A stretch of DNA of 48,211 bases, taken from the NCBI GenBank assembly GCA_944359725.1, contig CALVSY010000009.1:1-48211 (forward strand). The letters run 5' to 3'. Numbering within the stretch: position 1 is the first letter of the stretch; each line of letters starts with the position of its first letter. This DNA comes from an uncultured Bacilli bacterium. GTDB taxonomy: Bacteria > Bacillota_I > Bacilli_A > RF39 > UBA660. Positions 1 to 9,030 of this stretch are shown here, piece after piece. The position numbers were made by a program, and so were the translations under genes. Under the pieces are notes generated by a model, which was not told where the DNA came from, did no database searches, and saw only the letters and a list, made by a program, of their open reading frames with translations.

Positions 1-413
1 TTTTCATGTTTAGAAAAATCTATTTTTCTAAACTCTCCTGCAAATTCATAAACATCTTGAAATAAATATTTATGAATGTACTTTAGATAATCTACTGATA
101 ACTCGAAGTTGTCTTGCTCTAATAATTCAACGATTCTCATAGACACAAAGTCACATTCTAATTCATTATGATTAATATCTTTTTGTTTTTTTTGTGTGAT
201 GTAATATTCTCTTAAACTTTGTTCTACTTCTTTGATTGTTAATTCACCTAAAATATTTTTTTCTTTTATCTTCTTTAGATATTTAGATGGTTTTAGATTA
301 TCAACCTCTTGTAAACCAATAGCCATATCCCATTGTAACTGTTTTATATAGCCTTTAGGATATTTTGTTTCTTCATATTCATTTATACTTGAATCTAAAT
401 CTTTTTCTGACAT
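1..413 (-). CDS. Fic family protein, N-terminal part (runs off the window)
   Basis: About 137 codons are visible, read leftward from an ATG at 413 behind an AAAGGTG site. The protein opens with a VbhA-antitoxin-like segment (YPKGYIKQLQWDM) and then the start of a Fic domain (ELECDFVSMRIVELLEQ, then YIHKYLFQDVYEFAGEFR). In this family the N-terminal helix restrains the Fic AMP-transferase. The catalytic HPFxxGNGR motif would lie beyond the left edge, so activity cannot be judged. The gene is divergent from the metallopeptidase gene at 514. Family assignment is by recall of the conserved N-terminal block. Confidence 0.85.
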   Translation of the reverse strand, partial: MSEKDLDSSINEYEETKYPKGYIKQLQWDMAIGLQEVDNLKPSKYLKKIKEKNILGELTIKEVEQSLREYYITQKKQKDINHNELECDFVSMRIVELLEQDNFELSVDYLKYIHKYLFQDVYEFAGEFRKIDFSKHE

Positions 414-489
414 AACATACACCTTTATATTAGTATAACACAATTATTGGTTCTTTTTAATAAATACAATCCTTTAAATTACTTATTTA

Positions 490-498
490 TGTTATAAT
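490..498 (+). promoter_or_regulatory. Extended -10 promoter (TGTTATAAT)
   Basis: TG-T-TATAAT lies 15 bases upstream of the GTG start at 514. No good -35 is visible, as expected for an extended -10. The same TGnTATAAT form recurs before the genes at 10132 and 10905 and before tRNA-Trp. Confidence 0.6.
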
Positions 499-513
499 TT
501 TCTTGGTGATAAC

Positions 514-1170
514 GTGAAAAAAATTAGTAATAATATATTTGATATTGAATATACAAACAAAGACGAAAGTTATATAAATAATGTAATAAAAGATTTTTTT
601 AATCAAGTACCAGACATAATGGAATTTTTTAATATTTCTAAGTTTAATAATAAAATAAAAATAAAGTTTTGGGATAATCTAGATGAATATAGATCCTATT
701 TCAACAAGAAATTTAAAAAATATGGTAAAAAAGTGGAAGACTGGGAAGTAGCTAGAACTATTTATAATCCGTCAGAGATTCACTTATTATCTTTTAGTGA
801 GAGGTTAAAATGTAAGGGTCACAAAAATGATGAAATAGGTAGCATTTCTAACTTATTAATACATGAATTTGTCCACATATGCCATTTTAAATATAACGAT
901 CATCATCCTTCTATGTTATGGTTTAGTGAAGGATTAGCATGCTATTTATCTAATCAGTATAATACTTTATCGCTTTCTTGTTCTTTAAATACTATTATGA
1001 ATGAAGAGTTTACTTCTTATATTAACTACTATACATTAATGAGTTATCTTGTGGAAAACTATGATAAATCATACATTTTAGAACTTGCCAAAAATAAAAC
1101 GTTATTAAAACAAGAAACACCAAAAATATATAATGAAACTAAAAAATACTTAAGTAATTTGCATAAATAA
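514..1170 (+). CDS. Gluzincin-type zinc metallopeptidase (HExxH), cytoplasmic
   Basis: 218 residues with a GTG start behind GGTGAT. HEFVH at residues 117-121 gives the two zinc-binding His and the catalytic Glu. The WFSEG segment near 136-140 supplies the likely third ligand Glu, as in peptidase MA-like proteins. There is no signal peptide or membrane segment, so it probably acts in the cytoplasm. It is a single-gene unit with its own promoter (490-498) and a terminator directly after the stop. Substrate is unknown. The family placement rests on the motif pair and not on overall similarity. Confidence 0.7.
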   Translation: MKKISNNIFDIEYTNKDESYINNVIKDFFNQVPDIMEFFNISKFNNKIKIKFWDNLDEYRSYFNKKFKKYGKKVEDWEVARTIYNPSEIHLLSFSERLKCKGHKNDEIGSISNLLIHEFVHICHFKYNDHHPSMLWFSEGLACYLSNQYNTLSLSCSLNTIMNEEFTSYINYYTLMSYLVENYDKSYILELAKNKTLLKQETPKIYNETKKYLSNLHK

Positions 1171-1198
1171 AAGGACGGCTATAAAGTCGTCCTTTTTT
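1171..1198. terminator. Bidirectional intrinsic terminator
   Basis: GGACG and CGTCC pair around a short loop, with A-run and T-run on both sides. It serves the metallopeptidase gene on the + strand and probably tRNA-His on the - strand. Confidence 0.8.
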
Positions 1199-1234
1199 AA
1201 GTCCGAAGTGGGTTCGAACGATAATTTCTTTATA

Positions 1235-1311
1235 TGGGGCGGAGTGTGGGAATCGAACCCACGTATGCTGGTGCCACAAACCAGTGTGTTAACCACTTCA
1301 CCAACTCCGCC
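1235..1311 (-). tRNA. tRNA-His (GTG anticodon), CCA encoded
   Basis: The - strand folds into a full cloverleaf. The acceptor stem is GCGGAGT/ACTCCGC with the extra G at -1 that is specific to tRNA-His, followed by C73 and an encoded CCA. The anticodon stem is CTGGT/ACCAG with loop TTGTGGC (anticodon GTG). The T arm is GTGGG/CCCAC with loop TTCGATT. It lies between dinB (upstream, same strand) and the terminator at 1171-1198. Confidence 0.97.
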
Positions 1312-1325
1312 AGATACAGGTAATA

Positions 1326-1346
1326 ATTGCATTTAATAAATGCAAT
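1326..1346. other. 21-bp near-perfect palindrome downstream of dinB
   Basis: ATTGCATTT and AAATGCAAT are inverted around a 3-base centre, between the dinB stop and tRNA-His. It could be a weak terminator or processing hairpin for dinB. The following T-run is poor, so read-through into tRNA-His is possible. Confidence 0.4.
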
Positions 1347-1391
1347 AGTATTTTAACAAACATATAAAAATAAATCAATATGTAATATAAA

Positions 1392-2588
1392 TTATTTTTC
1401 TAATTTTTTAAATAAAGATGCACTTTTAATCGTATTTGAGCCGAATTTACTATTTATTTCGTCTACTGCTTTTTGAACTTTATCCCTTTTTTCTATTTTT
1501 CCTGCTTCTTCAAATAAAGACATTTGCTCGTATGCCTTATCAGTTAAATCACTTACTCTTAAGCCAACAAGTCTTATTGGATCTCCTTTCCATGATGATT
1601 TAGCAAGGTCACAGGCTACTTCGTATATATCTTCGTTTGATGATACCGGGTTAATCAATTTTTTTTGATGACCATAACTTATGAATGAACTGTTTTTAAG
1701 CTGTACGTAGATAACCGTTGCAAGTTTACCTTCTTTTCTTAATCTTATTCCAACCATGTCTGATAGTTTTCTTAAAACCGCTTTTATTTCCGCGATGGTA
1801 GTTAAATCATATGGAAGTGTTGTTGAATGCCCTATTCCTTTATTTTTAGGAACTGGTCTTTCTACTTTAGAATCATCTATTCCGTTTGCATAATCATGCA
1901 TCATTTTTGCTTGTGATTTAAAATACTTAGTTAAAAGATTAACATCTGCCTTTGCTAAATCACCAATCGTGTTAATTCCAAGTTTATGAAGCTTATCACT
2001 AGAACTTTTACCAACCATGAATAAATCATCCACTTTTAAAGGCCACATTTTTTCTTTTACTTCGTAATCAAATAACGTGTGCACTTTATTAGGCTTTTCA
2101 AAATCACTTGCCATTTTAGCGCATACCTTACAGTTTGCAACACCAACGTTAACGGTAAAACCAAATGTTTTTTCTACCTCATCTTTTATTTGATATGCTA
2201 GCTTTACCGGATCTTTATACATTAGTTCCATTCCGGTCATATCCATGAAGCACTCATCTATAGAGTATCTTTCAATTACCGGAGAATACTTACAAAGTAA
2301 ATTATATAATTTATCTGAGTATTCTTTATATTTATCTCTATTAGACTGTACAACGTATAAATCTGGTGCTTTCCTTCTTGCTAAATAAATTGGCTCTCCG
2401 GTTGTTATTCCTAATTTTTTAGCAGGATAACTTTTAGCGACCACAACACCTCGTCTTTGCTTTTCATCACCTCCGATGACGGCAGGAATCGTTCTTATGT
2501 CTAAAGTACTTCCATTTTTTAACATTTCAACCGCTTGCCATGATAAAAACGCATTATTAACATCAACGTGAAATATTATTCTTTGCAT
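1392..2588 (-). CDS. dinB: DNA polymerase IV (Y-family translesion polymerase)
   Basis: 398 residues, close to the usual DinB length. D9 and the SIDE motif (109-112, in YSIDECFMD) are the catalytic metal ligands. QMSLF at about 355-359 is a sliding-clamp binding motif. It copies past damaged bases with low fidelity in the SOS/stress response. I start at the ATG at 2588 because AGAGGTGAT lies just upstream; an in-frame GTG at 2597 would overlap that site. The nearby upstream gene at 2639 is on the same strand with a 50-base gap. No LexA box is evident here, unlike at the second Y-polymerase (30641). Confidence 0.93.
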   Translation of the reverse strand: MQRIIFHVDVNNAFLSWQAVEMLKNGSTLDIRTIPAVIGGDEKQRRGVVVAKSYPAKKLGITTGEPIYLARRKAPDLYVVQSNRDKYKEYSDKLYNLLCKYSPVIERYSIDECFMDMTGMELMYKDPVKLAYQIKDEVEKTFGFTVNVGVANCKVCAKMASDFEKPNKVHTLFDYEVKEKMWPLKVDDLFMVGKSSSDKLHKLGINTIGDLAKADVNLLTKYFKSQAKMMHDYANGIDDSKVERPVPKNKGIGHSTTLPYDLTTIAEIKAVLRKLSDMVGIRLRKEGKLATVIYVQLKNSSFISYGHQKKLINPVSSNEDIYEVACDLAKSSWKGDPIRLVGLRVSDLTDKAYEQMSLFEEAGKIEKRDKVQKAVDEINSKFGSNTIKSASLFKKLEK

Positions 2589-2638
2589 TTTTATCACCTC
2601 TTTTTGGATTATTTCTTAAAAAAATCCCTTGTTTGGGA

Positions 2639-3349
2639 CTATTTTTTAAAGCAAATGTATGCTACTACAACAAGAAGAATAACTAAAGCTGCTAGTATTG
2701 CAATTAAAATATAATTATTGTTATTTAAATCCTTGGTAGTTATTTTAACGTCTTCTTCGCTTACGCTTTTTCTTACTACTTTAAGTACACTCTCATCACA
2801 GATCTTATCTAATAAATACATGGTCTCATCAGTTGGGTTTCCTGGCTCTTTTTCACGTGTTTCTTTATCCGCTAAAACAAATTCTGGAGTCATTATTCTT
2901 ATCTGCTTTTTTTGGAAGTTAATTAATCTTATTACACTACTTTTTCTTACATTAGGAATCTTTTTCTTCTTAAGTGCGATACTATCTTTTTCCTTATTAA
3001 TAGAATACGTTTTAATAGTTAGGTTGTTATCAATTATTGAGTATGGGAAAAATCCTATCGTTGTGCCTTGATATTTTACTTTAAAACCATAATCTTCGTT
3101 TGAGTATTTTTTGGAGTCTGTTACAAAATCAAACTCATACTCTTTAGTTAGTTTTCTTATCTTACTTCTTATTAAATCCATTTTCTTATTTTTAACTAAT
3201 ATGTAAAAGTCCGTATGGTGCTCTAATGACTCTTTGTTTGCAACTAAATAAGGAACGATACTACCGGATACCGCAATATCACTTCTTATTTCTTCATCAT
3301 CAACAAGCGTTAAAACAACATCAATTATATCATTATAGTTACTATTCAT
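2639..3349 (-). CDS. Nucleotidyltransferase-like protein with C-terminal membrane anchor
   Basis: 236 residues behind AGGAGATAT. The SGSIVPYLV segment near residues 29-37 followed by HHTDFYILV resembles the start of a minimal nucleotidyltransferase fold, but the usual DxD is not clean (HTD-F). The last ~25 residues form one hydrophobic helix ending in FKK, so the protein is probably tail-anchored with its domain in the cytoplasm. It sits upstream of dinB on the same strand. I do not recognise a named family, so substrate and activity are unknown. Confidence 0.6.
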   Translation of the reverse strand: MNSNYNDIIDVVLTLVDDEEIRSDIAVSGSIVPYLVANKESLEHHTDFYILVKNKKMDLIRSKIRKLTKEYEFDFVTDSKKYSNEDYGFKVKYQGTTIGFFPYSIIDNNLTIKTYSINKEKDSIALKKKKIPNVRKSSVIRLINFQKKQIRIMTPEFVLADKETREKEPGNPTDETMYLLDKICDESVLKVVRKSVSEEDVKITTKDLNNNNYILIAILAALVILLVVVAYICFKK

Positions 3350-3397
3350 GTTATATCTCCTATTCTTAGCTTATACTCTTATTATATAACAAAGTTA

Positions 3398-3631
3398 TTA
3401 AAAAACAATTAAAAATATGAATAATATTAAACAAAATATCGTAAAAGCATAGTGCCATAGACTTTTAATCAGATCTTTTCTTATATTTTCAATAAAAGAT
3501 GGTATAAAAATCATCCAAGCTAAAAGCAAAGAAAGCATAAATTTAAATGGCGATGCGTAAAAAAATAAGTCGGCACTAACTAATACCATAAATATTTGGA
3601 TAACAAAATTAAATAAAACATGCACTTTCAT
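3398..3631 (-). CDS. Small membrane protein, unknown
   Basis: 77 residues with three hydrophobic stretches (about 5-24, 27-45 and 58-77). No ribosome binding site is visible. Instead TATAAT lies only a few bases before the ATG, so the message may be nearly leaderless. It lies between rsmI and the tail-anchored protein gene, same strand. Composition fits a real small membrane protein, but translation is unproven. Confidence 0.4.
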   Translation of the reverse strand: MKVHVLFNFVIQIFMVLVSADLFFYASPFKFMLSLLLAWMIFIPSFIENIRKDLIKSLWHYAFTIFCLILFIFLIVF

Positions 3632-3677
3632 ACTATATTATATGAAAATAAACCATTAGGTGAATGGTTTATAATGG

Positions 3678-4526
3678 TTATTTTAAAATTTCTTTTAAAT
3701 TCAAACTAGCGTTATATATATCTTTTTTAGAAATGTCTTTTTGTTTTTCGTTTAGTATTTTTATCGCGTCTTTTATCGTTCTTTTTTCTTTTATTATAAT
3801 ATCTACTAACATAGCTTCTATTGATATTGCACTTTCTTTTTCATCTTCTTTTTCATTTTGAATTAAAATTGCGTACTCTCCCTTTAATGAGTCCGGATTA
3901 TCCTTCATTTTTTCATATACATCTTCTATTTTTCCATATTCATAAGACTCATGAACTTTTGTTATTTCAGAAGCTACGCAAATCACGCACCCAGGCATTT
4001 CATCTTTTAGATCTTTTAAGAGTTTAATTATCCTTTTTGGTGACTCATAAACTACTTTTGTTTTAACATTTGAGTGTTTTATACTTTCAAAAAGCTCTTT
4101 TTTAGGTTTATTTTCAGTTGGTACAAAACCGTAAAAAGTAAACGTAGATGTATCTAGTCCTCCTGCTGATAAGGCTGCTATTACCGCAGAACAACCGGGC
4201 ACACAGGCGACTTTAATATTATTTTCTCTTGCATGCTTTACAAGGATGTATCCAGGATCCGATATGCACGGAGTTCCTGCGTCTGAGACAAGTGCTATGT
4301 TTTTTCCGTTTTTCAAATCTTCTATTACACTAACGGATTTTTTTTCTTCATTAAATTTATGATAAGATACCATCTTGTTTTTAATTTCAAAATGATTTAA
4401 AAGTTTTATCGTTTGCCTTGTGTCCTCTGCTAAAATATAATCACAAGTTTTAAGAGTTTCAATGCCTCTTAAGGAAAAATCTGATAAGTTACCAATTGGT
4501 GTTGCAACAACAAATAAAGTTCCCAT
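3678..4526 (-). CDS. rsmI: 16S rRNA (cytidine 1402-2'-O) methyltransferase
   Basis: 282 residues. RsmI uses SAM to methylate the 2'-O of C1402 in the 16S decoding centre. The family signatures are clear: GTLFVVATPIGNL at 2-14, AEDTR at 33-37, SDAGTP at 81-86 and PGCSA at 110-114. A C-terminal helical tail follows the tetrapyrrole-methylase-like fold. The start has AGGAAGTGAT upstream. A bidirectional terminator lies just upstream (4558-4592), so it is transcribed apart from the gene at 4595. Confidence 0.95.
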   Translation of the reverse strand: MGTLFVVATPIGNLSDFSLRGIETLKTCDYILAEDTRQTIKLLNHFEIKNKMVSYHKFNEEKKSVSVIEDLKNGKNIALVSDAGTPCISDPGYILVKHARENNIKVACVPGCSAVIAALSAGGLDTSTFTFYGFVPTENKPKKELFESIKHSNVKTKVVYESPKRIIKLLKDLKDEMPGCVICVASEITKVHESYEYGKIEDVYEKMKDNPDSLKGEYAILIQNEKEDEKESAISIEAMLVDIIIKEKRTIKDAIKILNEKQKDISKKDIYNASLNLKEILK

Positions 4527-4557
4527 AAAATCACTTCCTTAATGGTTATTATAACAT

Positions 4558-4592
4558 AAAAAAGGTATAAGCTTTTAACTTATACCTTTTTT
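4558..4592. terminator. Bidirectional intrinsic terminator
   Basis: A 13-bp stem (AAAAAAGGTATAAG with its complement) around a 7-base loop, with A and T runs at both ends. On the - strand it ends the transcript of the gene at 4595. Confidence 0.85.
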
Positions 4593-4594
4593 AT

Positions 4595-4921
4595 TTAATT
4601 AACTGGAATAATTCTAGTTACCGTACCATCAGTATTAATTATTCTTTTTGGTGCACTTTCTGGATATATAACCTTAACTTTTTGTGCTGGTATAACAACT
4701 GTTTTATCATCAGCATTTGTAACACTTGCAGCCATCTTATTAGGATTTTGGAATGTTAATACTTCTAATGGAGTTCTAGTAGTTAACGTACCAATACCAC
4801 ATAATAAAAATACAAATATAAAGGCTATTCCAACACCTATTTTACACCATGAATCATTTATTAATTCCTTATCGGCAAGACGAGGTCTTCCTACTGGATT
4901 TTTTTCTTCTTTTTTAGCCAC
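4595..4921 (-). CDS. Small membrane protein with N-terminal GRPR motif
   Basis: 108 residues with a GTG start behind AAGGAG. The basic N-terminus contains GRPR at 11-14, the core of an AT-hook, then one membrane helix at about 27-47, then an extracytoplasmic tail of ~60 residues rich in Val/Thr. The topology would put GRPR in the cytoplasm near the membrane, where it could touch AT-rich DNA, but that is inference. It is a monocistronic unit between terminators, and I recognise no named family. Confidence 0.65.
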   Translation of the reverse strand: MAKKEEKNPVGRPRLADKELINDSWCKIGVGIAFIFVFLLCGIGTLTTRTPLEVLTFQNPNKMAASVTNADDKTVVIPAQKVKVIYPESAPKRIINTDGTVTRIIPVN

Positions 4922-5045
4922 AATATCAACTCCTTTATCATAACCTAATTTAATATTATCATAAAAAGTATAAGAATTAAAGTTTTTTTATCTTTACTTT
5001 ACACTTTTTATATTACTGTTATGTAATAAAAGTTTTATATTTATA

Positions 5046-5074
5046 CAAAAAATAGGATTAATTAAGTTTAATCC
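5046..5074 (-). terminator. Intrinsic terminator of clpB
   Basis: GGATTAA and TTAATCC pair around a 6-base loop, followed on the - strand by TATTTTTTG, immediately after the clpB stop. Confidence 0.8.
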
Positions 5075-5077
5075 CAT

Positions 5078-7183
5078 TTATTTAGTAATAACTAGTTCAT
5101 CATTCTTAACATCAACGGTTAAGTCATCTCCTGATGTAACACTTCCATCAATTAGCTTTTTAGCAAGAAGTGTCTCTAAGTGTTTAGATAAAAATCTTTT
5201 TAAAGGTCTTGCACCAAAGTTATGATCATATCCATTATCTACGATCCAATCTCTTGATTTATCATTTAGCTTAATGGTTATTCTTTGATGTTTTAATTTT
5301 CTATTTAAATCGTCTACTAACTTATCTAGAATCTCATAAATAACGTCCTTTGTTAAAGCGTTAAATACAATTATTTCATCAACACGGTTTAAGAATTCTG
5401 GTCTAAAATAATTCTTTAACTCAGCTTTTATAACATCCTCATCAACTTCACCATCAAGTACGTACTGGCTACCAATGTTAGATGTCATAATTATTATGGT
5501 GTTTTTAAAATCAACCGTACGACCATGGCCATCAGTTATTCTTCCGTCATCTAGTATTTGAAGAAGAATGTTTAAAACGTCTTTATGAGCTTTTTCTATC
5601 TCATCAAATAAGACAATACTGTACGGATTTCTTCTTACTGCCTCAGTTAATTGTCCTCCCTCGTCATATCCAACGTATCCTGGAGGCGCTCCAATTAATC
5701 TTGCAACAGAATGTGATTCCATGTACTCACTCATGTCGATTCTAACCATGTGCTTTTCATCATCAAAGAGTTCATAAGCAAGTGTTCTTGCAACCTCTGT
5801 TTTACCAACACCAGTTGGACCTAAGAAAATAAACGAACCAATTGGTCTATTTTCATCTTTGATACCTGATCTTGAACGGATAATAGCATCACTAACTAAT
5901 TTTAATGCTTCATCTTGACCTTTTACTCTTTTTTTCATGTTTTCTTCTAGGTGTAACACTTTTTCTTTTTCGCCTTGTGATAATTTAGCGATTGGAATGT
6001 TGGTCCATCTTGAAATAACGCTAGCGATAGACTCTTCGGTTACTCTGTCTGATAAAATCTTGTTTTCACTTGTGTTTTTTAAATTATCAAGTTTTTTTTC
6101 AAGTTCTGGAATAACACCATGTCTTAATCTTGCCGCAGATTCTAAATCATAGTTATTTTCTGCCATTTCAAGTTTAAAACGAGCATCTTCCAAATCTTTT
6201 TTAGTCTTTTTAATATCAGCTTGAACGGCCTTTTCTTTTTCCCAGTCGCTTATTAAAATGGACTCTTCTTCTTTCATTTCTTTAATGTGAGCATCTAACT
6301 CTTTTACCCTTTGTTTGCTAATATCATCTTTATCCTTTTTAATAGCTTCCCTTTCGATTTGTAATTTCATTATTCTGCGTGTTAAGCTATCTAAGTTTTC
6401 TGGCACTGAATCCATTTGTACACGGATTGTTGCACAGGCCTCATCAATTAAATCAATTGCTTTATCAGGTAAGAAACGATCAGTTATGTACCTGTTAGAT
6501 AGTGTTGCTGCTGCAACTAAGGCACTATCTGAAATTGAAACACCATGATGAACTTCAAAACGAGATTTTAACCCTCTTAAGATGGTTATGGTATCAGATA
6601 CGCTAGGTTCTTTAACTAAAACCTTTTGGAAACGTCTTTCTAAAGCACCGTCAGACTCAATATACTTACGGTATTCATTTAAAGTCGTTGCACCAATACA
6701 GTGGATTTCTCCTCTTGCGAGCATCGGCTTTAACATGTTACCAGCGTCCATTGCACCATCTAACTTTCCAGCACCAACAATCATGTGAATCTCATCGATA
6801 AACATAATGATGTTACCATCGGATTTTTTAACTTCATTAAGTACGTTTTTTAACCTTTCCTCAAACTCACCACGATACTTAGCACCAGCGATTAAAGATG
6901 CCATATCAAGTTCCCAAATAGTTTTATCCTTTAAAGAACTTGGTACATCACCCTTTACAATACGTTGTGCAAGACCCTCTATAATAGCTGTTTTACCAAC
7001 ACCTGGCTCACCAATTAAAACCGGATTATTCTTTGTTTTACGTGATAAAATACGCGTAATAGAACGTATTTCCTCGTCCCTACCGATTACCGGGTCCACC
7101 TTTCCATCTTTAACGTACTGAGTAATATCTCTACCATATTTTTCAAGAACGTTTTCTTCTTGTTCCTCATTCATATTAAACAT
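5078..7183 (-). CDS. clpB: ClpB-type disaggregase lacking the N domain
   Basis: 701 residues, against ~860 for full ClpB. The Clp-N domain is absent and the protein begins at the linker before AAA-1. Walker A of domain 1 is GEPGVGKT (58-65) with FIDEIH at 128-133. A coiled-coil middle domain spans about 262-370, and domain 2 has GPTGVGKT (455-462) and LFDEIEKAH. With DnaK it resolubilises aggregates using ATP. Short ClpB lacking the N domain is also known in mycoplasmas. I start at the ATG at 7183 behind AAGGGGTGAT. A consensus promoter overlapped by CIRCE (7251-7277) implies HrcA control. Confidence 0.93.
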   Translation of the reverse strand: MFNMNEEQEENVLEKYGRDITQYVKDGKVDPVIGRDEEIRSITRILSRKTKNNPVLIGEPGVGKTAIIEGLAQRIVKGDVPSSLKDKTIWELDMASLIAGAKYRGEFEERLKNVLNEVKKSDGNIIMFIDEIHMIVGAGKLDGAMDAGNMLKPMLARGEIHCIGATTLNEYRKYIESDGALERRFQKVLVKEPSVSDTITILRGLKSRFEVHHGVSISDSALVAAATLSNRYITDRFLPDKAIDLIDEACATIRVQMDSVPENLDSLTRRIMKLQIEREAIKKDKDDISKQRVKELDAHIKEMKEEESILISDWEKEKAVQADIKKTKKDLEDARFKLEMAENNYDLESAARLRHGVIPELEKKLDNLKNTSENKILSDRVTEESIASVISRWTNIPIAKLSQGEKEKVLHLEENMKKRVKGQDEALKLVSDAIIRSRSGIKDENRPIGSFIFLGPTGVGKTEVARTLAYELFDDEKHMVRIDMSEYMESHSVARLIGAPPGYVGYDEGGQLTEAVRRNPYSIVLFDEIEKAHKDVLNILLQILDDGRITDGHGRTVDFKNTIIIMTSNIGSQYVLDGEVDEDVIKAELKNYFRPEFLNRVDEIIVFNALTKDVIYEILDKLVDDLNRKLKHQRITIKLNDKSRDWIVDNGYDHNFGARPLKRFLSKHLETLLAKKLIDGSVTSGDDLTVDVKNDELVITK

Positions 7184-7235
7184 AAATATCACCCCTTATA
7201 AATATAATTATGCATTATTTCATGCTACCAGATAC

Positions 7236-7264
7236 ATTATATAGCATAAATTAGCACTTGTCAA
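7236..7264 (-). promoter_or_regulatory. Consensus sigma-A promoter of clpB
   Basis: On the - strand TTGACA (7264-7259), a 17-base spacer, then TATAAT (7241-7236). Both hexamers are perfect consensus. The -35 lies inside the CIRCE operator. Confidence 0.92.
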
Positions 7265-7277
7265 GTAAGAGTGCTAA
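7251..7277. promoter_or_regulatory. CIRCE operator (HrcA site)
   Basis: TTAGCACTT, 9 bases, GAGTGCTAA: one mismatch to the canonical TTAGCACTC-N9-GAGTGCTAA. It covers the clpB -35, so HrcA binding would block RNA polymerase until heat shock. Confidence 0.95.
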
Positions 7278-7303
7278 TTTATTTTAATTTTAAAAAGATG
7301 TAC

Positions 7304-8317
7304 CTACACACCTTTTTTCTTACCTCCTGGAATTAGTGAAAATAATCGTTTTAAATAATCTCTTTGATCCTTTGATATTTCTTCTACTGATTCATATAAA
7401 GGCATATTATCTTCATAAAAATAATTAAACGCATCTTTATTTTGATTGCAAATTTCTAACGCTTGCAAATATAATTCTTTATAATCATCTACACTAATAT
7501 TAGGCATGTTATATTGTTTAGCATACTTTGATATGTTAACATCATTTTCAAAAAATCCAAGTGCACTATAAAATAAATCCATTATCATATAATTTCTCAT
7601 TATACCTTTATCACTACAAGGCGATACAAGCTTATTTAACTTACCATTTAACATCATACAATCATTTGTAGGATCTAACTTATAACTATTTTTTCCATCA
7701 TCAACTAATGTAATAGCATGATTAGGCGTAGGAATAAAATTTGTTAACTTAGCAATTTTTCCAGCAAAAGCATTACCTTTATCTGATTTTTGCAAGCTTA
7801 CATTTGATAGATGTAAGTTATTTCTTATGGATTCTTTATTTGCATTTACTACTAAAGTCCTTGCATTATAACCAAATTCCTTATAAAGGCTTGTTAAAAG
7901 GCTCGCAATCGACCTACATACTCCTTTACCTCTATAGACATCAACACTAAGTAATCCTGCAAAATCTTTCATGTCATTATCGTAAACAAAGTTTTTATTA
8001 TAAGATAAATAACCTTGTCTATATAAATAAATATAACTTGCAAATATACCAATAGGATTATTATTACCTATATAATCAATTATATAAGCGGTATTAGAAA
8101 CAATTTCTTTATCTAATTTTTTTAACTCTTTATATTCATCAGTAATTCTTTGCGTTCTAAATGAAGAAATTATATCTAAGTAGTAAGGAGTTATTGATAA
8201 ACCACAAACTAATTGTCCAACGCTATTTTCTTGATCTATTAAATTGCTTGCCAAAGCACCACCTAAAAATAATGTCATTTCGGCCATTCTTATTTTCTCT
8301 TGTGTATCCAACTTCAT
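7304..8317 (-). CDS. Transglutaminase-like cysteine protease-fold protein
   Basis: 337 residues from the ATG at 8317 (an ATG at 8326 is also possible). A Cys-His-Asp set fits the transglutaminase-like fold: C134 in GKGVCRS, H200 in PNHAITLV and D215 in KLDPTND. There is no signal peptide, and a short hydrophobic stretch occurs near residues 14-45. Longer versions of the frame cannot be right, because they would start inside the promoter at 8350-8378. It is a single-gene unit between clpB and the broken toxin-antitoxin pair. The substrate is unknown; such folds can be proteases or amidotransferases. Confidence 0.65.
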   Translation of the reverse strand: MKLDTQEKIRMAEMTLFLGGALASNLIDQENSVGQLVCGLSITPYYLDIISSFRTQRITDEYKELKKLDKEIVSNTAYIIDYIGNNNPIGIFASYIYLYRQGYLSYNKNFVYDNDMKDFAGLLSVDVYRGKGVCRSIASLLTSLYKEFGYNARTLVVNANKESIRNNLHLSNVSLQKSDKGNAFAGKIAKLTNFIPTPNHAITLVDDGKNSYKLDPTNDCMMLNGKLNKLVSPCSDKGIMRNYMIMDLFYSALGFFENDVNISKYAKQYNMPNISVDDYKELYLQALEICNQNKDAFNYFYEDNMPLYESVEEISKDQRDYLKRLFSLIPGGKKKGV

Positions 8318-8349
8318 ATTTGCCATTCCCTTCTTTTCGAATGCCTTAT

Positions 8350-8378
8350 ATAATATCAAATAATAGTTAAATAGTCAA
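8350..8378 (-). promoter_or_regulatory. Sigma-A promoter of the transglutaminase-like gene
   Basis: TTGACT (8378-8373), 17 bases, TATTAT (8355-8350) on the - strand. It fixes the coding start at 8326 or 8317. Confidence 0.75.
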
Positions 8379-8403
8379 TTTTAACAAAATAATGATTTTT
8401 ATT

Positions 8404-8433
8404 TAAAAACAAAAGAACTTACTTATTAAGTTC
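8404..8433 (-). terminator. Intrinsic terminator after the relB-yafQ remnant
   Basis: GAACTTA and TAAGTTC form a perfect 7-bp stem with a 5-base loop, followed on the - strand by TTTTGTTTTT. Confidence 0.75.
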
Positions 8434-8440
8434 ATTAAAG

Positions 8441-8681
8441 TTATTTAAATAAATCATTATGCTTTCCAGTTCTAATCAAATTAAGGTTCAATATGGCACT
8501 CTCTTACATTATCATAATTTTTATCATTAATAAGTTTATGGTCTTTATATTTAATATCAAGTTTGTTACCAGATGATAAAATCTCAATAACATATTTTAA
8601 TTTATCTATATTAAAACTTCTTTTAACAACTAATTTATAATCTTTTTTAAAAGTAGTGGTAAATTTTATTTTATATTTCAT
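8441..8681 (-). pseudogene. YafQ/RelE-type toxin, inactivated by an internal deletion
   Basis: The frame encodes a normal YafQ start through RECHIEP (66 codons) and then hits TAA. The usual end of the family, about LIRTGKHNDLFK followed by a stop, is present immediately downstream in another reading frame and ends at 8441. The hydrophobic DWLLIY strand that should lie between is missing, so roughly a dozen codons were lost with a frame change. The lost part includes core toxin residues, so this mRNA interferase should be inactive. It overlaps the antitoxin gene by 4 bases, as in intact operons. Confidence 0.8.
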
Positions 8682-8939
8682 TTATCCAATTCCTTAAAAA
8701 GTTCATCCACTAAATCGTACGCTTTGCTTTTATTATATTCTTCACTAGATGTTTCTTTTATTGCCATATTAGTTTCATAATTAGGATATTCTTTTCTTAT
8801 TACAAATGGTATTTTCTGTTCTCTTACTGATTGTTTTAAAAAAATGTTTATGGCTGATGACATAGTCATTCCTAAATCATTAAATAACTTTTCTGCATCC
8901 TTTTAATTTATCATATATTCTTATATTTATATTAGACAT
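8678..8939 (-). pseudogene. RelB/DinJ antitoxin with a frameshift near its N-terminus
   Basis: From an ATG at 8939 the frame reads MSNINIRIYDKLKG and then stops. The continuation of a normal RelB/DinJ (DAEKLFNDLGMTMSSAIN, then IFLKQSVREQKIPF) is present in a different frame, so one extra or two missing bases lie near 8898-8902. The C-terminal 63 codons are open from an internal ATG at 8869. Without the ribbon-helix-helix start it should not bind its operator. Together with the broken toxin this marks a dead module. Confidence 0.75.
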
Positions 8940-9030
8940 CTTTCCAATTTTTATCACCCAATTTACTTGTATCAAGATGTAATTACATTATCAACACAAA
9001 TTTATATAAAGATTTTCATTACTAATTTTT

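Noticed and set aside
1201..1230. T-arm-like GTTCGAAC sequence beside tRNA-His, possibly a second tRNA remnant
   Set aside because: Its flanks cannot form a T stem or acceptor stem; it is only a short hairpin-forming stretch.
1150..1332. Open frame on the - strand across the tRNA-His gene
   Set aside because: It consists of tRNA and terminator sequence with no ribosome binding site; the tRNA explains it.
5937..7121. Several + strand open frames inside clpB
   Set aside because: They lie antisense to a conserved gene, lack start signals and have shadow-like composition.
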